DNA of 64,000 nt from Stenotrophomonas tumulicola. GTDB taxonomy: Bacteria; Pseudomonadota; Gammaproteobacteria; Xanthomonadales; Xanthomonadaceae. Below, piece by piece: positions 63,680 to 64,000 of this stretch; within the stretch, counting starts at the first letter, position 1, and every line of letters starts with the position of its first letter. The notes below the pieces were generated by a model, which was not told the DNA's origin, searched no databases, and saw only the letters and a list, made by a program, of their open reading frames with translations. The translations under genes and the position numbers were made by a program. The stretch spans positions 620,001 through 684,000 of the forward strand of contig NZ_JACGXS010000001.1 in assembly GCF_014117215.1 (NCBI RefSeq). Reading direction: 5' to 3'.

Positions 63680-64000
63680 GGGCAGGCTCCTTCCTTGGAT
63701 CAGGCAATGACAATAGCCCAAGCACGCAGGGCACTCCAGCACAGTGTTCGACTTTCGGCGAATACGACGAAGGTTGACAGCAAAGAACCGGCTCGACCAC
63801 TCTTCACCGTTGGGTTGCCCTGCAACCCGGAGCAGGTTGTCACGCCGGACGGAGGGGTCCGCGCGCATGCCTGCTCGACCCCGGCCTCCGCCATATCACT
63901 CCGGTGATAGCGGCGTGCGGCCCGCGCTGCTCCCTTCGGCGGCACCCTTTTCCAGGACCGACTGCGCAGGCATCGGTAGACAGACGCCCGTCGATGAAAA
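63680..64000. other. gene-free right edge
   Basis: 321 bases with no convincing gene. It includes the promoter of the minus-strand exported protein. The window ends with ATGAAAA, which might be the start of a rightward gene, but nothing beyond can be read. A few GC-rich palindromic stretches occur, without a clear riboswitch or terminator. Confidence 0.45.

Noticed and set aside
63994-64000. Start of a rightward gene (ATGAAAA) at the window edge
   Set aside because: Only seven bases are visible and no strong ribosome-binding site precedes it.

Overview
The window is a high-GC (mostly above 65% by eye) gammaproteobacterial chromosome segment, most likely from Stenotrophomonas or a close Xanthomonadaceae relative. 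The main evidence is the many GTAG-headed palindromes of the type GCCGGGCCATGCCCGGC, which match the SMAG/REP elements known from Stenotrophomonas. The housekeeping content fits: orn, tadA, ppsA/ppsR divergent, tex, pssA and yggS.

Positions 1-36,100 form a type VI secretion (T6SS) region in four blocks. (i) 1-6,851 (+): an orphan vgrG island with a DUF4123 adaptor, a DUF3304 lipoprotein, a DUF2235 (Tle1-like) lipase effector, a broken second DUF3304 gene and a small membrane protein. (ii) 17,034-6,920 (-): tssJ, tssK, tssL, then vgrG, a lipoprotein, a 1145-aa effector joining an M23 peptidase to a GH19 hydrolase, and an SH3-type lipoprotein. (iii) 17,237-27,243 (+): a TPR lipoprotein, tssB, tssC, hcp, tssE, tssF, tssG, tssH (clpV) and a small unknown gene. 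(iv) 27,281-36,104 (+): a third vgrG, a DUF4123 adaptor, a BTH_I2691-family membrane effector, a membrane protein that is probably its immunity protein, and a DUF6708 gene preceded by a truncated copy of itself. No tssM or tssA lies in the window, so the apparatus must be completed elsewhere.

Positions 36,353-38,642 are a small accessory stretch: a compact minus-strand operon with an antidote-like HTH protein and two proteins I do not recognise, next to a solitary adenine-specific DNA methyltransferase.

Positions 38,760-57,741 are ordinary chromosome: mntR-tadA-orn, an EcsC protein, an Old Yellow Enzyme, an MscS channel, divergent ppsA/ppsR, DUF1249, NUDIX, pssA, a class III PHA synthase (phaE-phaC), a PspC protein, tex and a multi-PAS diguanylate cyclase. 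REP elements fill many gaps, including five exact 94-bp tandem units at about 47.05-47.50 kb.

Positions 58,099-59,155 hold seven minus-strand tRNA genes: three Ala(GGC)-Glu(TTC) pairs and one Leu(CAA), with intrinsic terminators. The right end carries a GlxA-type AraC regulator, a membrane-thioredoxin protein, dsbG, yggS and a small exported protein.

The most interesting biology is the three vgrG-linked effector/immunity islands, which show clear traces of module exchange: a composition break inside an effector, orphaned immunity fragments and a translationally coupled micro-ORF. Intron-like, prophage and CRISPR structures were not seen.
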